From Shewanella baltica (GTDB lineage Bacteria > Pseudomonadota > Gammaproteobacteria > Enterobacterales > Shewanellaceae), in the NCBI RefSeq assembly GCF_900456975.1, contig NZ_UGYM01000002.1, positions 4,526,001-4,590,000 on the forward strand: 64,000 nucleotides of DNA, in the 5' to 3' direction. Positions 44,832 through 54,235 of the stretch are shown here, piece by piece; the stretch's first letter is position 1, and each line of letters begins with the position of its first letter. The notes under the pieces are model-generated. The model had not been told where the DNA came from. It was given only the letters and a program-made list of their open reading frames with translations, and ran no database searches. Both the position numbers and the translations under genes were made by a program.

Positions 44832-45803
44832 GTGAATATCGACAACTTAGCCAGAATCGATCTTAACTTGCTGGTCATACTCAAAGTTCTGCTAGAAGAG
44901 CAAAGCGTGACTCGCGCCGCCAGCCGATTACATATAAGCCAGTCAGCTCTCAGTAAGAGCTTAAATCGGCTCAGAGAAACCTTAGATGATCCCCTATTTC
45001 AGCGCACGGCCCACGGCTTAAAACCGACGGCGCACGCCCTAATTCTTGGGCAAAAACTGCCGAATATTTTGCAAGACTTATATCAACTCACCCAGCCTCC
45101 GACCTTCAATCCCGCCAGTAGCAATCGACAATTCTCCTTTGCCATGGTGGAAAGCGCCTATGAAACCTTAATCCCGTATTTTATTGGCCCTATGCTAACC
45201 ACAGCGCCCAACGTCAAACTTGACTCCTATGTCTGGACCGAAAAATCGATGCAGGATTTACAACAAGGGCAAATTGACTTTGGTATTTCAGGGCGGGACT
45301 TGCATCCATTGTCCGATTTTCAGGTGGATCGCCTACCCGAAGGGATTGCCTATCAAGCACTGTTTACCGATCAACAAGTGTGTTTAGTCCGTGAAGACCA
45401 CCCGCTGATGGCGGCGATCACTTCAGACCAATGGAATCTACCACTCTACCTCGACATGGCCCATGTACAGGTTCGCTGTGAAGGCAGCGATTGGTGGGCA
45501 CTGGATTACTTTCTTGCCGATCTCGGCCATCGACGCCGGATCAGTACGACAGTACCCGACTTTTACGGTGCCGCCAGTGTGTGCGCCCACAGCGATTTAA
45601 TCTTCACTCTTCCTTCGAGCTTTGCAAGGCACGCCTGCCAGCTCTACCCGCTTAAACTACTGCCCTTACCCTTCGAATTTATGCCCATGGCCTATGTGCT
45701 GCTATGGCATCAAAGAAATGATGAAGATCAAGGGCATAAATGGATTAGAGAAACGATTTGTCAGAGTGTGGCTAAGTTATTTACTCCCGCAGAAATGCTT
45801 TAA
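44832..45803 (+). CDS. LysR-family regulator, divergent from the Bcr/CflA gene
   Basis: Protein of 323 aa. The N-terminal HTH ARIDLNLLVILKVLLEEQSVTRAASRLHISQSALSKSLNRL closely resembles that of the regulator at 26592. The start is GTG 44832 with GAGGAA upstream. The 113-bp spacer to the exporter gene is where its operator should lie. A ligand-binding domain of normal length follows. Confidence 0.92.
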   Translation: MNIDNLARIDLNLLVILKVLLEEQSVTRAASRLHISQSALSKSLNRLRETLDDPLFQRTAHGLKPTAHALILGQKLPNILQDLYQLTQPPTFNPASSNRQFSFAMVESAYETLIPYFIGPMLTTAPNVKLDSYVWTEKSMQDLQQGQIDFGISGRDLHPLSDFQVDRLPEGIAYQALFTDQQVCLVREDHPLMAAITSDQWNLPLYLDMAHVQVRCEGSDWWALDYFLADLGHRRRISTTVPDFYGAASVCAHSDLIFTLPSSFARHACQLYPLKLLPLPFEFMPMAYVLLWHQRNDEDQGHKWIRETICQSVAKLFTPAEML

Positions 45804-45828
45804 CACACCAAATCACCATCAATAAAAA

Positions 45829-45860
45829 AGCCCGATAAAGCAAAGGCGTTATCGGGCTCT
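45829..45860. terminator. Terminator between LysR and chemoreceptor genes
   Basis: AGCCCGATAA (45829-45838) pairs with TTATCGGGCT (45849-45858); an A-run precedes it, so it can also act on the convergent minus-strand chemoreceptor transcript. Confidence 0.8.
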
Positions 45861-45892
45861 TATCAAAGTGAAGCGCTACAAACAAATAGTGG

Positions 45893-47764
45893 TTACAGAA
45901 TAAAGGTCGCGACTTGTGCATTAAGATCATTAGCACGGGCTTTTAATCCACGCGCCTGTGCCAAATCTGCCATGGCCGATGCGGTGATCTCATCGGTCAC
46001 ATCTTTAATCGCAACGGTGTTTTGGGTGATTTCACCCGTCACTTGAGTCTGCTCTTCCGCTGCGGTAGCAATTTGGCCTGCCATATCTGAAATCACGTTG
46101 ACCGCTTGAGTAATTTCTTCAAGGGCTTTCGCCGCCGCATTCGCATCTTCAACACTGTGACCCGCTAATGCTTGGCTGCTTTCCATCAAGCTGACGGCTC
46201 TGGCGGTTGTGCGTTGCAGTGTTTCAATCGTAGTATGCACTTCTTGAGTCGAATCTTGAGTACGGCGCGATAGCACGCGCACTTCATCCGCGACCACGGC
46301 GAAACCACGGCCCTGCTCACCAGCACGCGCCGCTTCAATGGCAGCGTTAAGCGCCAACAAGTTAGTTTGTTCTGCAATCCCTTGAATCGTCGCCAGGATG
46401 CTCGAAATGGATTGAGCGTGACGGCTCAAATCAGCAATGACATCGGTCGCTTGAGTCACTTCATCGGCCAGCGAATTAATCGAGTTACGGGTTTTATTGA
46501 CTAACTCTTTACCCTGTAAACTGCTCGCGGCAGATTGTTGAGCCGCCGTTGCCGTGTTTTCAGCATTGGCCGCAATCTCATTGGTGGCACTCGCCATTTC
46601 TGTGACTGCGGTCGCGACCATAGCCACTTCCTGTTGTTGACGTTGTAGTTCAGTCACTGAGGTTTGTGTGGTGGCCAGACTACGTTCAGCATCGGCATCT
46701 AACTCATTCGCTAACTGGCGAATATGGCTGATAAGCTGATGTTGACTACCAACAAAACGGTTAAAGCTATCGGCAAGCACGCCCACTTCATCTTGAGTGT
46801 CGACTGAAATACGCTGAGTTAAATCACCGTTACCATCGGCGATACGCGCCAGTGCCTGCGAAACTCGGCTCAAAGGACCCAGTAACATGCCAACTAACCA
46901 AGAAATCGCTAACACACTCAACAGCAGTACGAGTGCCGATAAACCCAGTTGGGTGAGTAACAGGCTCGACAGTGGCGCTTCTAGCGTTTCCTTATCAAGC
47001 ACTAACACTAATTCCCAATCTGTATTGGGGATATCAACGCTCCAAACTAACTTGTCGCGTCCTTCATTTTCAAAATACATAGGCAGCAGAGTACCCGCTG
47101 CATGGCTCTGTTCTGGCAAGTTGCGATTAAGATCGTTGTCGATTTCACCTATAGGTTTCATCGTCTTCGCTTGATCTTTATAAGCGATAACCGTGCCGTC
47201 TTTGTGCATCATGATGGCATAACCGTTGGCCGGTAACTTCATCCGATTAACGCCGTCAACTAGACTCGCGATAGATAAGTCACCACCCACAACACCTTGT
47301 GTCGTAGGCTGCGCCATAGTCACAACCAGAATGTTGTAAGCCACATCTACGTAAGGCTTAGTCAAGATAGGACCGCGTGCACTGATGGCTTGTTGATACC
47401 AAGGACGGCTACGAGGATCATAACCAGTACGGTCTACACTCGGATCAGAATCCAGCATTTGCCCCGCTTGGCTCCCAAAATAGGTCAACTGGAAACGGCC
47501 AGACGCTTGTGCTTGTTGTAACGTATTTAGGCTATCACCCTCAACTTTGCTCGCCAGTGCCCCCATAATATCTTGGCGGCCGGCCAACCATTCTTGAATA
47601 CGCTCAGCCTGCTGCTCACCTAAGCGCTGCACTTGTTCTAGGCTGTTTTTTAACAGCTGAGACTTTTGGCTGGAATAACTTTGCCATGACAACAAACCAA
47701 TCACGAGTGAAAGGGCTACCACGACGGAGAACAGAATTTTTTGCTTGAGCGAATATGAGTTCAT
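45893..47764 (-). CDS. Methyl-accepting chemotaxis protein with dCache sensor
   Basis: Protein of 623 aa. TM1 lies just after the N-terminus. A periplasmic dCache domain of about 240 residues follows ([45 protein letters not shown]), typical for amino acid or organic acid ligands. Then come TM2, HAMP (about 300-355) and the signalling hairpin [23 protein letters not shown] 47764 begins a natural cytoplasmic N-terminus; the frame extends to a TTG at 47800 without a ribosome site. Confidence 0.92.
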   Translation of the reverse strand: MNSYSLKQKILFSVVVALSLVIGLLSWQSYSSQKSQLLKNSLEQVQRLGEQQAERIQEWLAGRQDIMGALASKVEGDSLNTLQQAQASGRFQLTYFGSQAGQMLDSDPSVDRTGYDPRSRPWYQQAISARGPILTKPYVDVAYNILVVTMAQPTTQGVVGGDLSIASLVDGVNRMKLPANGYAIMMHKDGTVIAYKDQAKTMKPIGEIDNDLNRNLPEQSHAAGTLLPMYFENEGRDKLVWSVDIPNTDWELVLVLDKETLEAPLSSLLLTQLGLSALVLLLSVLAISWLVGMLLGPLSRVSQALARIADGNGDLTQRISVDTQDEVGVLADSFNRFVGSQHQLISHIRQLANELDADAERSLATTQTSVTELQRQQQEVAMVATAVTEMASATNEIAANAENTATAAQQSAASSLQGKELVNKTRNSINSLADEVTQATDVIADLSRHAQSISSILATIQGIAEQTNLLALNAAIEAARAGEQGRGFAVVADEVRVLSRRTQDSTQEVHTTIETLQRTTARAVSLMESSQALAGHSVEDANAAAKALEEITQAVNVISDMAGQIATAAEEQTQVTGEITQNTVAIKDVTDEITASAMADLAQARGLKARANDLNAQVATFIL

Positions 47765-48138
47765 GTTGGCGTCTAATTTATTAACAAAGCAGTGAAACAA
47801 GAGGGTGTCTGAGCGAGTTGAACGAACATTTAAAACTAATTTAATAAAGCGGCAAACTGAGTTAAAACTGCAGCTTAATCTGAACTTAATTTTCTCATAC
47901 TCTGTACAGTTCGCAAAGAAATTGCTCAGATTTACATCAAAAAGATTCGAGCAAAAACATATGATTAACTAACCGTTATTCGATGCACAACATAGGTGAC
48001 CACGAGATCACATATCGGGATGATACGTAACAGCCAAATGGTCTCAGAGGTAAAATAAAGTAAATTAATCAAGATTAACGTGACCTAGACGCACTCGCTA
48101 TTGCACACTAAATGTCCACTGCCTATCGAGGAGTTCTT
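47765..48138. other. Divergent region between chemoreceptor and small membrane protein genes
   Basis: 374 bp, AT-rich, without an additional gene. No operator or RNA structure is convincing. A GTGA...TCAC pair near 47996-48012 has the wrong spacing for CRP. Confidence 0.35.
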
Positions 48139-48486
48139 ATGATTTATCAACAGTTCCAACAGAGCCCGCTGCAGACCCGAATTTCTGGCCCACGGGCTTG
48201 GTTAGCCATGGCAATTAGCGTTAGCCTTATCTGTTTATCGCTATTTTTATTGCCATTCGTGCTTTTATTTGGCGCCATTGCGCTCGGTTGTTTAGTCGTG
48301 TTTAGCCGTTTTTACATGGCACGTCAGTTAGCTAAATTTAATCAGGCACAGGCAAACGCCAAGCAACACGCCCATGCTGCAGGTGAGCCACAGAGCCAGG
48401 TTTATGGTTCAGAAACGATTGTTAGGGAATCCAATGCGACGCGCCATCAAGGGCGGACTTTTGAGCATAAAGAGGATGAACACTAG
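48139..48486 (+). CDS. Small inner-membrane protein of unknown function
   Basis: Protein of 115 aa. Two adjacent hydrophobic helices at about residues 18-55 (WLAMAISVSLICLSLFLLPF, VLLFGAIALGCLVVFSRFYM) are followed by a polar, histidine-rich tail of about 50 residues. No family recognised beyond a resemblance to short two-TM membrane proteins. ATG 48139 has GAGGAG five nt upstream; the upstream in-frame ATG at 48112 lacks a ribosome site. Confidence 0.6.
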   Translation: MIYQQFQQSPLQTRISGPRAWLAMAISVSLICLSLFLLPFVLLFGAIALGCLVVFSRFYMARQLAKFNQAQANAKQHAHAAGEPQSQVYGSETIVRESNATRHQGRTFEHKEDEH

Positions 48487-48571
48487 GGCGTGTTGACGGT
48501 TCGAGACTAAATTTTGTTCGCTCTGGCAAGCTAGTGTTCGCGAAACGAGGTGTGAAGTGTCGTTATTCGAC

Positions 48572-50047
48572 TCAAATGACGAGTAATGCCTGTGCGCGAT
48601 TAAGGCTATGAATTTCTGCGGGATCTTGAGTTACTTTAAGTACATTTTTAATTTGTAATGCAAGAGAACGCCAAAGAGGCTCGATAATCTCGGCCTCTTT
48701 TTTATTAGCATGTTGTCGCGCCAACTTCAGCAAAGCAGCGGCTCCCACAACATCAATTCGCCCTAACATACCGTCGGCCAGTGCCATACTCAGCTCGATC
48801 ATCGCAGGCACACTGTGACCATATTTGATCACTTGGCGCAGATAATCCTCAGCCTGAGTCAAATCACTACCAAAAGTATTATCGTCATTGAGCATATGCT
48901 GTGCCCGCGTCAGCATGGCATCGAGTTGCCCTTGCTCGGCTGCTTCAGCCATCCAATACTCGCTGGCAATCATATCTCGAGTACAGCCATCACCATTGGC
49001 GAGCATTAATGCCAAATGATACTGGGCGTGGGGATAACCCGCTTGTGCGGCTTTGCTAATAAAATGATAGGCTTGGGCGAGATTTTTTTGCTGATAATGC
49101 AGCACACCTAAGTTCGCCATCGCTTCCGTTTGCTCACCCTCCGCTGCGCGCTGTAAGTATTGCTGCGCTAACTTGCTATCGGGTTGAAACGACTCACTGC
49201 CGACAAGATAAAAATATCCCAATAACGCCATCGCATTGACTACCCCAGCCTCGGCCGCCGTCGCAATCAGCTGCTCACCTTTCGCCACCTCTGGCACACC
49301 TTGATAACCGTGGATCAAGGCCACACCGTGCTCATGTAACGCTTCCATATGCCGAGGCGCCGCAAGGGCAAACCAATAGGCGGCACGAGCAAAACTGTCA
49401 GCGGCGCTGATATGGGAAGTAAGAGGTGAAACGCCAGAAGATTCTGGATTAGAAGTAGCTTCAGCTGAAGTGGCAAACTCTTGATCTTGTTGCTGCTCTT
49501 GCTCTTTCAGTATCAGGGCCTTGGTCTTAAAGGATATTCCCACTAGATACTGGGCTTCGGCGTCATCTTCCATCACAGCGCGGTAGCATAAATCCTTCGC
49601 GGTCATGGCATCAGACGCTTCATAACGATAATCAGGTGCGACTTGGCCTTTAACCTTGGGATACAAGTGTTCGACTAGCGCCAAAACATCTTTAATAGAT
49701 TTTTGCGCCAGCGCGAGCAATTGCGCTTGAGTCAGGTGATATTTTTCAGGATGAGCGCCGCGGTTACCGTCGGCCCGCAATCGATGCAGCGCGCGAGTCG
49801 TCTTAACATCGATAACGCGCTGCTGATTTAGTTGCTCGATCCTATCGTATAGATTCGGACTCGAAAACACTATGTGCTTATCTTGCCCCAGTAACTCGGT
49901 GAGCTTATGGGTAAAACTGCGAATGTGCAGTAGCGACTGAGTCGGCACATCCTGCACATAGCTTTTTGCCTTGAGGTAGTCATCACTCAAGGAGGCCGAA
50001 AAATCTTGGATAAACTCACTATCCTTAATGACCGTTTTCGTCCCCAT
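48572..50047 (-). CDS. DUF4145-Sel1 repeat protein
   Basis: Protein of 491 aa without a signal peptide. The N-terminal ~125 residues (SLLHIRSFTHKLTELL ... LHRLRADGNRGAHPEKY) look like DUF4145, a helical domain often attached to nucleases or defence proteins. It is followed by about seven Sel1-type repeats from residue 150 to 420 (for example AMALLGYFYLVGSESFQPDSKLAQQYL and PHAQYHLALMLANGDGCTRD). The Sel1 array is a protein-binding scaffold. The gene lies 33 bp downstream of the YciC-like gene, so the two may form an operon. Confidence 0.8.
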   Translation of the reverse strand: MGTKTVIKDSEFIQDFSASLSDDYLKAKSYVQDVPTQSLLHIRSFTHKLTELLGQDKHIVFSSPNLYDRIEQLNQQRVIDVKTTRALHRLRADGNRGAHPEKYHLTQAQLLALAQKSIKDVLALVEHLYPKVKGQVAPDYRYEASDAMTAKDLCYRAVMEDDAEAQYLVGISFKTKALILKEQEQQQDQEFATSAEATSNPESSGVSPLTSHISAADSFARAAYWFALAAPRHMEALHEHGVALIHGYQGVPEVAKGEQLIATAAEAGVVNAMALLGYFYLVGSESFQPDSKLAQQYLQRAAEGEQTEAMANLGVLHYQQKNLAQAYHFISKAAQAGYPHAQYHLALMLANGDGCTRDMIASEYWMAEAAEQGQLDAMLTRAQHMLNDDNTFGSDLTQAEDYLRQVIKYGHSVPAMIELSMALADGMLGRIDVVGAAALLKLARQHANKKEAEIIEPLWRSLALQIKNVLKVTQDPAEIHSLNRAQALLVI

Positions 50048-50080
50048 GAGTGATTCCCTGCAGGCTGAATTGAGTTTGCA

Positions 50081-50788
50081 CTATTCGACGCTTGGTTTTT
50101 TCGACACCATATATAAGCGGAACAAAGCCACGTTAACGAATAAGCCAATGAAAGACATAAAGGTATCCGATAGCATTTGCAGCGGTAATCCGCCCATAGA
50201 GGCAGCACCTGACAGCAGATTACCCACCACTGAAAGTGGCAGATAGAGCATTAATAGTGCAATAGTTCTCAGCACGATAGGACCACTAAAGCTAAAACTG
50301 CCCTTGATGGCTTCCAGCGGTGTTAAACGCTCAACCACGACCATAAAGTTCACATAGGCCAAACGGGCGAAGAGATAGAAGCTAATAACCAACCCCACCA
50401 GCCACAAAGGACCGAAGGCGGCAAACAGCATCACTGGCGCTAAAATCGCTAAACCAGAAAACACCCCAGCTAATAATAGTGGTGGAACAAAAGGTAGACT
50501 TGCCTTCAGCACCATGCCCGCAGAAGGACTATGCCCTTGAGAGCGCAGTTCTAAAAACAGTGTCAGGGCGGCGATTAATACCGAAAAGGTGAGCAGTAAC
50601 AGCATCATGGCGACCATGTGTGGTGCGCCAAACTGTGGATTTTCAAGATCGACTTTACTCATCTCTACGCCAAGCCACAACTGGATCCCTACTTGGATCA
50701 AAAGTAATGGAATCGTCAGCATAGCGAGTTGCGCCAGATGATTACGGAAGAAGTTATAGGCTTCTGACAAAATTGCGGACAGTGACAT
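50081..50788 (-). CDS. YciC-like inner-membrane protein
   Basis: Protein of 235 aa with about five to six membrane helices. The N-terminal AYNFFRNHLAQLAML and C-terminal ALFRLYMVSKK fit the YciC (UPF0259) membrane-protein family in length and layout; function is unknown. ATG 50788 is preceded by GGAAAG and is preferred to the longer frame from 50821. It is probably cotranscribed with the DUF4145-Sel1 gene downstream. Confidence 0.65.
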   Translation of the reverse strand: MSLSAILSEAYNFFRNHLAQLAMLTIPLLLIQVGIQLWLGVEMSKVDLENPQFGAPHMVAMMLLLLTFSVLIAALTLFLELRSQGHSPSAGMVLKASLPFVPPLLLAGVFSGLAILAPVMLFAAFGPLWLVGLVISFYLFARLAYVNFMVVVERLTPLEAIKGSFSFSGPIVLRTIALLMLYLPLSVVGNLLSGAASMGGLPLQMLSDTFMSFIGLFVNVALFRLYMVSKKPSVE

Positions 50789-50977
50789 GCGACTTTCCAA
50801 ATAATTGAAATGAATTAACACTTAGAATTGCGCTAAGGATACCGAAAATCCCGTAGCAATGCACAGCAGAAATCACCAGTGTGAATCGTAAATCACAGAA
50901 AACTACTGCAACAAAAGTTGCAAACCCGCTAAACTGTCCCGCGAACACATGCGCAAACCATCAAAGGACGCTTCCAT

Positions 50978-51508
50978 ATGAAACACACTCTTACCCTCTC
51001 TATCTTCCTCGGCACTTGTATTTTAGCAGCGCCAGCCAGTGCAGGATGGTTAGATAACTTGGCCGGAACTCAAGCCAAAACTGAAAAAGCGGCCACAACG
51101 GCGACAGCAACTCAGTCAAATGATTTAGTTGGCAGCGTCATGTCACAATTGGGTTTAAACCAAACTCAAGCCGAAGGTGGCTTAGGCAGTTTATTAGGCT
51201 TAGCGCAATCTAGCCTAGGGACAACCGACTACTCAAAACTGGCTGCCAGCATTCCTAATGCCGATAGCTTGTTAGCTGCAGCACCTAAATTGGACTCAAA
51301 ATCAGGCGTTTCTGGCTTGTTATCCAAAGCGGGTGATTTAGGTTCATCACTGCAAGGCAGTGCGATGGTGTTAGATGCCTTTGAAAAATTGGGCATTTCT
51401 AAAGATCTAGCGATGCCGATGATCAACATAGCTAAGTCTTACTTGGATACCAATGGCACTGAAGGCACCTCAGACTTACTGATGAAAGGTCTGAACTCGC
51501 TACTGTAA
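50978..51508 (+). CDS. Exported DUF2780 (VcgC/VcgE-like) protein
   Basis: Protein of 176 aa. A signal peptide ends at PASA-GW. The mature part is Ala, Gly and Ser-rich with VMSQLGLNQTQAEGGLGSLLGLAQSSL and a C-terminal LGISKDLAMPMINIAKSYLDTNG, which resembles the family annotated DUF2780 / VcgC-VcgE, whose function is unknown. It has its own hairpin terminator at 51521. Confidence 0.7.
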   Translation: MKHTLTLSIFLGTCILAAPASAGWLDNLAGTQAKTEKAATTATATQSNDLVGSVMSQLGLNQTQAEGGLGSLLGLAQSSLGTTDYSKLAASIPNADSLLAAAPKLDSKSGVSGLLSKAGDLGSSLQGSAMVLDAFEKLGISKDLAMPMINIAKSYLDTNGTEGTSDLLMKGLNSLL

Positions 51509-51520
51509 TCCCGTTTTATC

Positions 51521-51550
51521 TCACCCTAAGCAATACAGTGCTTAGGGTGA
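51521..51550 (+). terminator. Hairpin after the DUF2780 gene
   Basis: TCACCCTAAGC (51521-51531) pairs perfectly with GCTTAGGGTGA (51540-51550), loop 8 nt. Only a short T-rich run follows. Confidence 0.6.
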
Positions 51551-51609
51551 ACTTTCGCCCCCCAATCGACTCTACCTTAATATTCCCTCCAACATGAGAA
51601 CCGCCAAAT

Positions 51610-52083
51610 ATGATTGCGAAGTTAAGACGATTCTTTGAAGCACATACGCAAGCAGTCTCCCCTGAAGACAAGGCGCATCAACTTAAACTCGCCGCGGCGA
51701 GTATGTTACTTGAAGTGGTGTTTGCCGATGATACCTTAACGGCAGAGGAAGAAGCCTTATTGCCTAAGTTGCTGACAGATACGCTATCAATGTCAGAAGC
51801 TGACGCTAAGATACTGATTGATGAAGCCAAAAGCGTGCAAGGTAGCGCGACCTCACTGTTTGAATTTACCTCAGCCATTAACGCCGAATTTAGCCTAGCG
51901 CAAAAGCAGCAATTATTGCTCGCGATGTGGCAACTGGCCTATGCTGATGGGCAGTTATCCCAATATGAAGACCAAATCATTCGTCGCACCGCTGATTTGC
52001 TGTACCTCAAACACAGCGAGTTAATTCAAATGCGCAATCTTGCCATCGCCGCCAATCGACATATTGATCAGGCGCCCCAGTGA
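51610..52083 (+). CDS. TerB-like protein
   Basis: Protein of 157 aa, cytoplasmic and helical. LKLAAASMLLEVVFADDTLTAEEEALLPKLL and LLLAMWQLAYADGQLSQYEDQIIRRTADLL are the two halves of the TerB domain, each with the acidic loop (ADDTLTAEE, ADGQLSQYE) that may bind metal. TerB was named for tellurite resistance, but stand-alone copies are widespread and their role is unclear. Confidence 0.82.
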   Translation: MIAKLRRFFEAHTQAVSPEDKAHQLKLAAASMLLEVVFADDTLTAEEEALLPKLLTDTLSMSEADAKILIDEAKSVQGSATSLFEFTSAINAEFSLAQKQQLLLAMWQLAYADGQLSQYEDQIIRRTADLLYLKHSELIQMRNLAIAANRHIDQAPQ

Positions 52084-52132
52084 TTCAACGGTTGAATCAA
52101 AGTACTAATTCGATTAATCCGTCGCATAAAAA

Positions 52133-52172
52133 AGCGTGAATGCGAAACGCTATCTCGTTTCACATTCACGCT
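52133..52172 (+). terminator. Hairpin after the TerB-like gene
   Basis: AGCGTGAATG plus GAAACG (52133-52149) pair with CGTTTC plus CATTCACGCT (52156-52172), with one bulged base pair in the middle. The T-run on the plus strand is poor. Confidence 0.6.
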
Positions 52173-52237
52173 ATAGTCTTAAGACCTTATTGATATCGTC
52201 TTTGACTAAAAATGATTTGTCCTGCCGCGCGATTTAC

Positions 52238-52330
52238 TTAAACCCAACTCACTTAAATCCTAGTCAATTAAGCCTTAGTTCGTTAAACACTAGCCAGTTG
52301 AACGCCACTCATTAGTTAAACCGACTCAGT
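52238..52330. repeat. Degenerate 15-bp tandem repeat array
   Basis: Six units with a 15-bp period, each starting TTAA or TTGA: TTAAACCCAACTCAC (52238), TTAAATCCTAGTCAA (52253), TTAAGCCTTAGTTCG (52268), TTAAACACTAGCCAG (52283), TTGAACGCCACTCAT (52298), then a 3-bp insertion and TTAAACCGACTCAGT (52316). The array lies just beyond the stop codon of the minus-strand HDOD gene. Confidence 0.8.
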
Positions 52331-52368
52331 AAAGCTCCAGACAATAAAGCACTATGCTCAATTAAATC

Positions 52369-53193
52369 CTAAGCTAAGGCTTTACCGATTTCGAACCCTG
52401 AACCGCGTAACTCAGTCAACTTAGTCCGCAATCCACCCATCTCCATTCTTAATCCTTTCTTGGTGGCTAACTGGGATAACCAACTGGTTTTCTCATCATC
52501 CTCAATGGTATCCCACTCATCCAACACTTTGTAAGATAGGCATAATAATGCGGCAAGTTTTGAAAATGGGTCCGAATCCTTAGGATGATCTTGATACAAA
52601 ATACCTTCCACCAACGCTGTGGTGAATTTCCAATTTTTGGCCAGCAATGCGCCGATATCGGGTGAATCATATCCAAGCAACTCACGCTCAAACTCATGCT
52701 TATCTTTGCCCTGCGCCACGGCTTCAGCAATTTTCGCCGCATCTTCAGGTGACACAGCCGCAATGAGTAAGTCGCCAATACGGTGCAAGATACCGCAGGT
52801 AAATGCTTCTTCAGGCATAGCACCACAACGTTTCGCCATTTCTTGGCTGTATAGGGCAATCTCAAAGGTTTGCCCCCAAAACTGGGCTAAGTCGATTCCT
52901 TCACACTTAGGAACCGCGCCAATTACGGCCGATGCAAGCACTAAGGTACGCAGGGTTTGCATCCCAAGACGCACCACGGCTTCGTCGATCGTGCCCACCT
53001 CTCGACTGCGTCCATAGTGGGCACAGTTGGCAAGGCGTAATACCCTCGCGCTGATTAATGGATCGTGTGCAACCTTAGTGGCAATACTTTTTACTGTCGC
53101 ATTATCATCATTGACTGCGTCTAATAGTTCACTGATCGCCTTGGGTAACCTGGGTAATTCATCCACTCGATTGAGTAACGCAGCTGAATCCAT
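52369..53193 (-). CDS. HDOD-domain protein
   Basis: Protein of 274 aa. The HDOD (HD-related output) domain spans about residues 10-200: LPRLPKAISELLDAVNDDNATVKSIATKVAHDPLISARVLRLANCAHY and, later, GILHRIGDLLI. This non-catalytic HD relative is common in signalling of Shewanella and Vibrio, often linked to c-di-GMP or chemotaxis networks. The 3' side is followed by a 15-bp repeat array. Confidence 0.88.
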   Translation of the reverse strand: MDSAALLNRVDELPRLPKAISELLDAVNDDNATVKSIATKVAHDPLISARVLRLANCAHYGRSREVGTIDEAVVRLGMQTLRTLVLASAVIGAVPKCEGIDLAQFWGQTFEIALYSQEMAKRCGAMPEEAFTCGILHRIGDLLIAAVSPEDAAKIAEAVAQGKDKHEFERELLGYDSPDIGALLAKNWKFTTALVEGILYQDHPKDSDPFSKLAALLCLSYKVLDEWDTIEDDEKTSWLSQLATKKGLRMEMGGLRTKLTELRGSGFEIGKALA

Positions 53194-53533
53194 TTTTATG
53201 CTCCTTCTGTATGAATGATCAAAATATAGAACACAAACTAGCGCCTCGCTCGCGAGATATAATTAAATATCAGTAATGTGCAGTCCTTCTGCGACACCTA
53301 TTACCGGCCATCAAACTTAAGGTTTACCCCTCGATTTCGCTCAATATTAGTCACACTCCAACATATTCAGCATCGAGATCCATAAAGCTATGCACAGGCT
53401 GACGCAGAGCGAAAGCGGGATTAAAGCCCTAAAGCTAGAGGAGCAACTTTGGTTAAATTGTAAATAAATATTTCAAAAATTCAGTAAAGAGTGATATTGA
53501 TAAAAGGCTATTAACTCACTGTAAGGAAGCAAT
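53194..53533. other. Divergent intergenic region before the TonB-like gene
   Basis: 340 bp between the HDOD and TonB-like genes. No gene seen. The stretch before 53534 is AT-rich and must hold the TonB-like promoter; no convincing Fur box was found. Confidence 0.35.
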
Positions 53534-54145
53534 ATGAGCCAAAACGCACTCGTTAGCCGCACTGGTCTTATCTTAGCTAGTGCTTTAATCACCTTAGGGC
53601 TGTTCGTCTTTATGGCGCAGCTCATCAACAATCCACAAACTGTCGCAGGACAAGCCTCGGATGCGCCGCAAATCAATATACTGATGGCAGAACGCACGCC
53701 GATACCGCCAAAAGAAAAAACTAAGCCCGAACCACCAAAGCCCATTCCTGCGCGGGAGCGTGTGAGTGTCCCCGGTGAAACCAGCGAGTCGTTAACTTTT
53801 ACTTCTGAGACATTCATGCCCGAAATGCAAACGCAAACCACCCTCTATACACAATCTGCGATGACAGCCGAAGCTCTGCCAGTTGTGCAAGTGTCGCCTC
53901 GTTATCCCATAGATGCGGCGCAAAGTGGTAAAGAAGGTTATGTGGTTGTGGGGTTTGATATTACGGCCGACGGCACTGTGAGTAATGTGCGGGTATTGGA
54001 TGCGAACCCTAAGCGTGTTTTCGATAAGGCGGCGTTATCAGCGGTGCAGAATTGGAAGTACAAACCGAAATTTGATGCAGGCAAAGCCGTTGCGCAACTC
54101 AATCAGCAAGTGCAGTTAGACTTTAAATTAGATCAAAAGATTTAA
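53534..54145 (+). CDS. TonB-family energy transducer
   Basis: Protein of 203 aa: one N-terminal membrane helix (LILASALITLGLFVFMAQLI), a short proline/lysine-rich linker (PPKEKTKPEPPKPIPARE) and a C-terminal TonB domain (SPRYPIDAAQSGKEGYVVVGFDITADGTVSNVRVLDANPKRVFDKAALSAVQNWKYKP). It transmits proton-motive force to outer-membrane receptors. No exbB or exbD is adjacent, so it must use a partner complex elsewhere. The linker is short compared with E. coli TonB. AAGGAA precedes the ATG. Confidence 0.9.
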   Translation: MSQNALVSRTGLILASALITLGLFVFMAQLINNPQTVAGQASDAPQINILMAERTPIPPKEKTKPEPPKPIPARERVSVPGETSESLTFTSETFMPEMQTQTTLYTQSAMTAEALPVVQVSPRYPIDAAQSGKEGYVVVGFDITADGTVSNVRVLDANPKRVFDKAALSAVQNWKYKPKFDAGKAVAQLNQQVQLDFKLDQKI

Positions 54146-54170
54146 TCCGCAGACGAATCAAAACGCACAA

Positions 54171-54216
54171 AAAAGCCCTGCAATCTCTTTCGAATTAAAA
54201 GAGTTCAGGGCTTTTT
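54171..54216. terminator. Terminator between TonB-like and YjeH-like genes
   Basis: AAAAGCCCTG (54171-54180) pairs with CAGGGCTTTT (54206-54215), with an inner CTCTTT/AAAGAG stem. It can serve both converging genes. Confidence 0.85.
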
Positions 54217-54235
54217 GATTGAACTTTTTTCAGGA

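Noticed and set aside
47990..48015. GTGA ... TCAC pair as a CRP site
   Set aside because: The spacer is 8 rather than 6 bp between the half-site cores.
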